A stretch of DNA of 64,000 nucleotides from BJ22 sp021298375 (GTDB taxonomy: Bacteria > Planctomycetota > Planctomycetia > Pirellulales > Pirellulaceae). The stretch's first letter is position 1. Each line of letters begins with the position of its first letter. Below are positions 63,169 to 64,000 of the stretch, piece after piece. The DNA lies in NCBI GenBank assembly GCA_046343015.1, contig JBKDOL010000058.1, forward strand, positions 17,593 to 81,592. The letters are read 5' to 3'. Both the position numbers and the translations under genes were made by a program. A model generated the notes under the pieces. The model made no database searches. It was not told the origin of the DNA and was given only the letters and a program-made list of their open reading frames with translations.

Positions 63169-63524
63169 GGCTGAACTTAATCAGCGATAAGTCTGCGGTT
63201 GCGAGCAAATCTTGACCACCTGTGCTGCCGCTGGCAACCAGGTGGTTTTTTCATGCGCCGTGGTCTTGCGGGACAGGGTCAACCATCAGGCTGGCTCCTC
63301 GCCAATTTCATTTGCCCGTAAAATCCAGCTCGTAGAGTTGCACCAGCGACTCGGTTCCATGCCAACCCGTTTGAGGAAATCCAATCGCAGGCATTACAGG
63401 GATAACCGGCACCGTCAGGCAGGCCTTGACCGGTGGCTAGAGCCAGGCCGCTGAGTGAAACTGATTTCCTGGCAACGCTTTGCGATCAACTCTCTTTCTC
63501 GCCACACGCCACACGCCCGCTCGC
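63169..63524. other. Spacer after the lipoprotein gene
   Basis: About 350 bases with the terminator and no other feature I can support. Confidence 0.45.
63215..63252 (+). terminator. Rho-independent terminator
   Basis: ACCACCTG (63215-63222) pairs with CAGGTGGT (63239-63246), and a run of T follows. It closes the DUF1559-lipoprotein unit. Confidence 0.92.
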
Positions 63525-64000
63525 ATGGAAACCGTCATCATCATCATCCTGATCGCCGTGTTCGCTTCTCTGGTAGCCCTCGTCAGCTACTACAACCGAA
63601 AGCGGGAACAGAAGCGCTCGGCCGATATCAGCGCGCTGGCCGCAGGGTTGGGATTGAGCTTCTCGGCCGCGGGGGATTTCCCGCTCCTGGATCGACTGAG
63701 CGCGCTTCCGCTTTTCAAGCTGGGGCGCAGTCGGGTCTTGAGCAACCTGCTTGCGGGGGAGACGGAGGAGGTGCGGATCTCGATTTTCGATTACTGCTAC
63801 ACGACCGGCTCGGGTAAGCAGACGCACACTACCAAGCTGACCATTGCCGCCTTGGAATCGCCCCAGTTGAAGATCCCCGCCTTCACGCTCCGGCCGGAGA
63901 GCCTTTTCGACAAAATCGGCGGATTGTTCGGCCTCCAGGATATCGACTTTGCTGAACATCCCGAGTTCTCTTCGAGCTTTGTGCTCAAAGGTGCCGAGGA
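63525..64000 (+). CDS. Membrane-anchored protein of unknown function (partial, cut by window end)
   Basis: I do not recognise a family. The frame opens with METVIIIILIAVFASLVALVSYYNRKREQ in character: one membrane segment (about residues 3-22) followed by a basic stop-transfer stretch. The soluble region that follows contains VRISIFDYCYTTGSGKQ and TIAALESPQLKIPAFTLRPE. It stays open through the window end (158 codons seen). It was found by reading beyond the last terminator and has no stop inside the window. Confidence 0.7.
   Translation, partial: METVIIIILIAVFASLVALVSYYNRKREQKRSADISALAAGLGLSFSAAGDFPLLDRLSALPLFKLGRSRVLSNLLAGETEEVRISIFDYCYTTGSGKQTHTTKLTIAALESPQLKIPAFTLRPESLFDKIGGLFGLQDIDFAEHPEFSSSFVLKGAE

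Noticed and set aside
1..64000. tRNA, rRNA, IS elements or prophage
   Set aside because: No cloverleaf, rRNA-like block, transposase or phage gene could be recognised by reading; a covariance-model search would be decisive for tRNAs and small RNAs.

Overview
The window is about 64 kb of a moderately GC-rich bacterial chromosome that is almost certainly from a planctomycete of the Pirellula/Rhodopirellula type. The lineage call rests on gene content. There is a DUF1559 prepilin-like protein with an H-X9-DG C-terminus beside a small lipoprotein, a DUF1598-like secreted protein and a DUF1080 protein. An ECF sigma factor is paired with a membrane Ser/Thr kinase. There is a PEP-CTERM remnant, a DUF6677/TM2-like protein, and a formylmethanofuran dehydrogenase B homologue (H4MPT-linked C1 metabolism). 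Long gene-poor spacers are frequent. No rRNA, tRNA, CRISPR array, transposase or prophage was recognised.

Layout. (1) 0.5-4 kb: trigger factor and two tandem ClpP paralogues (protein folding and quality control, no clpX next door). (2) 4.3-10 kb: OsmC-like protein, a coiled-coil lipoprotein, a poly-Gly DUF1598-like exported protein, an App1/DUF2183 phosphatase-like protein and a ferritin. (3) 10.5-15.5 kb: a complete four-gene trans-4-hydroxy-L-proline catabolic cluster (deaminase, 2-oxoglutarate semialdehyde dehydrogenase, epimerase, D-amino-acid oxidoreductase), tightly coupled at its 3' end. (4) 15.5-20.6 kb: membrane proteins, RsmE, and a DUF1080-TadA-M28 peptidase operon. (5) 21-26.7 kb: a Flp/Tad pilus locus (flp, cpaA, cpaB, cpaC, cpaE), all on the minus strand, without the ATPase and TadB/C platform genes. 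(6) 27-32 kb: kinase and sigma factor pair, RNase Z-like protein, HemW. (7) 32-38 kb: PEP-CTERM relic, gluzincin-like metallopeptidase, Tat-exported prenyltransferase-fold protein, transketolase. (8) 38-47.4 kb: a cell-envelope block bracketed by two paralogous SAM methyltransferases. It holds a FtsQ/POTRA-like protein, an EEP-fold phosphodiesterase, DUF4254, a GT9 glycosyltransferase, a cyclophilin and a fatty-acid desaturase, and MurB lies just beyond. (9) 47.9-57.2 kb: a response regulator, an FhcB-MoeA operon, an AstA/AstD plus LAT-like aminotransferase cluster, and BioF. (10) 57.5-64 kb: a frameshifted PAP2-like lipoprotein, formate-tetrahydrofolate ligase, the DUF1559/lipoprotein pair and a protein cut by the window edge.

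The clearest things worth a second look are these: the single-base frameshift in the PAP2 gene; the incomplete Tad locus; the LAT-like aminotransferase in an AST-type cluster that lacks AstB and AstE; the FtsQ-like protein in a lineage generally lacking FtsZ; the methyltransferase pair; and a recurrent pattern of short (11-19 bp) perfect or near-perfect tandem duplications in the intergenic spacers. The last is the main structural signal not explained by the genes. I did not find convincing evidence of an entirely new multi-gene system.
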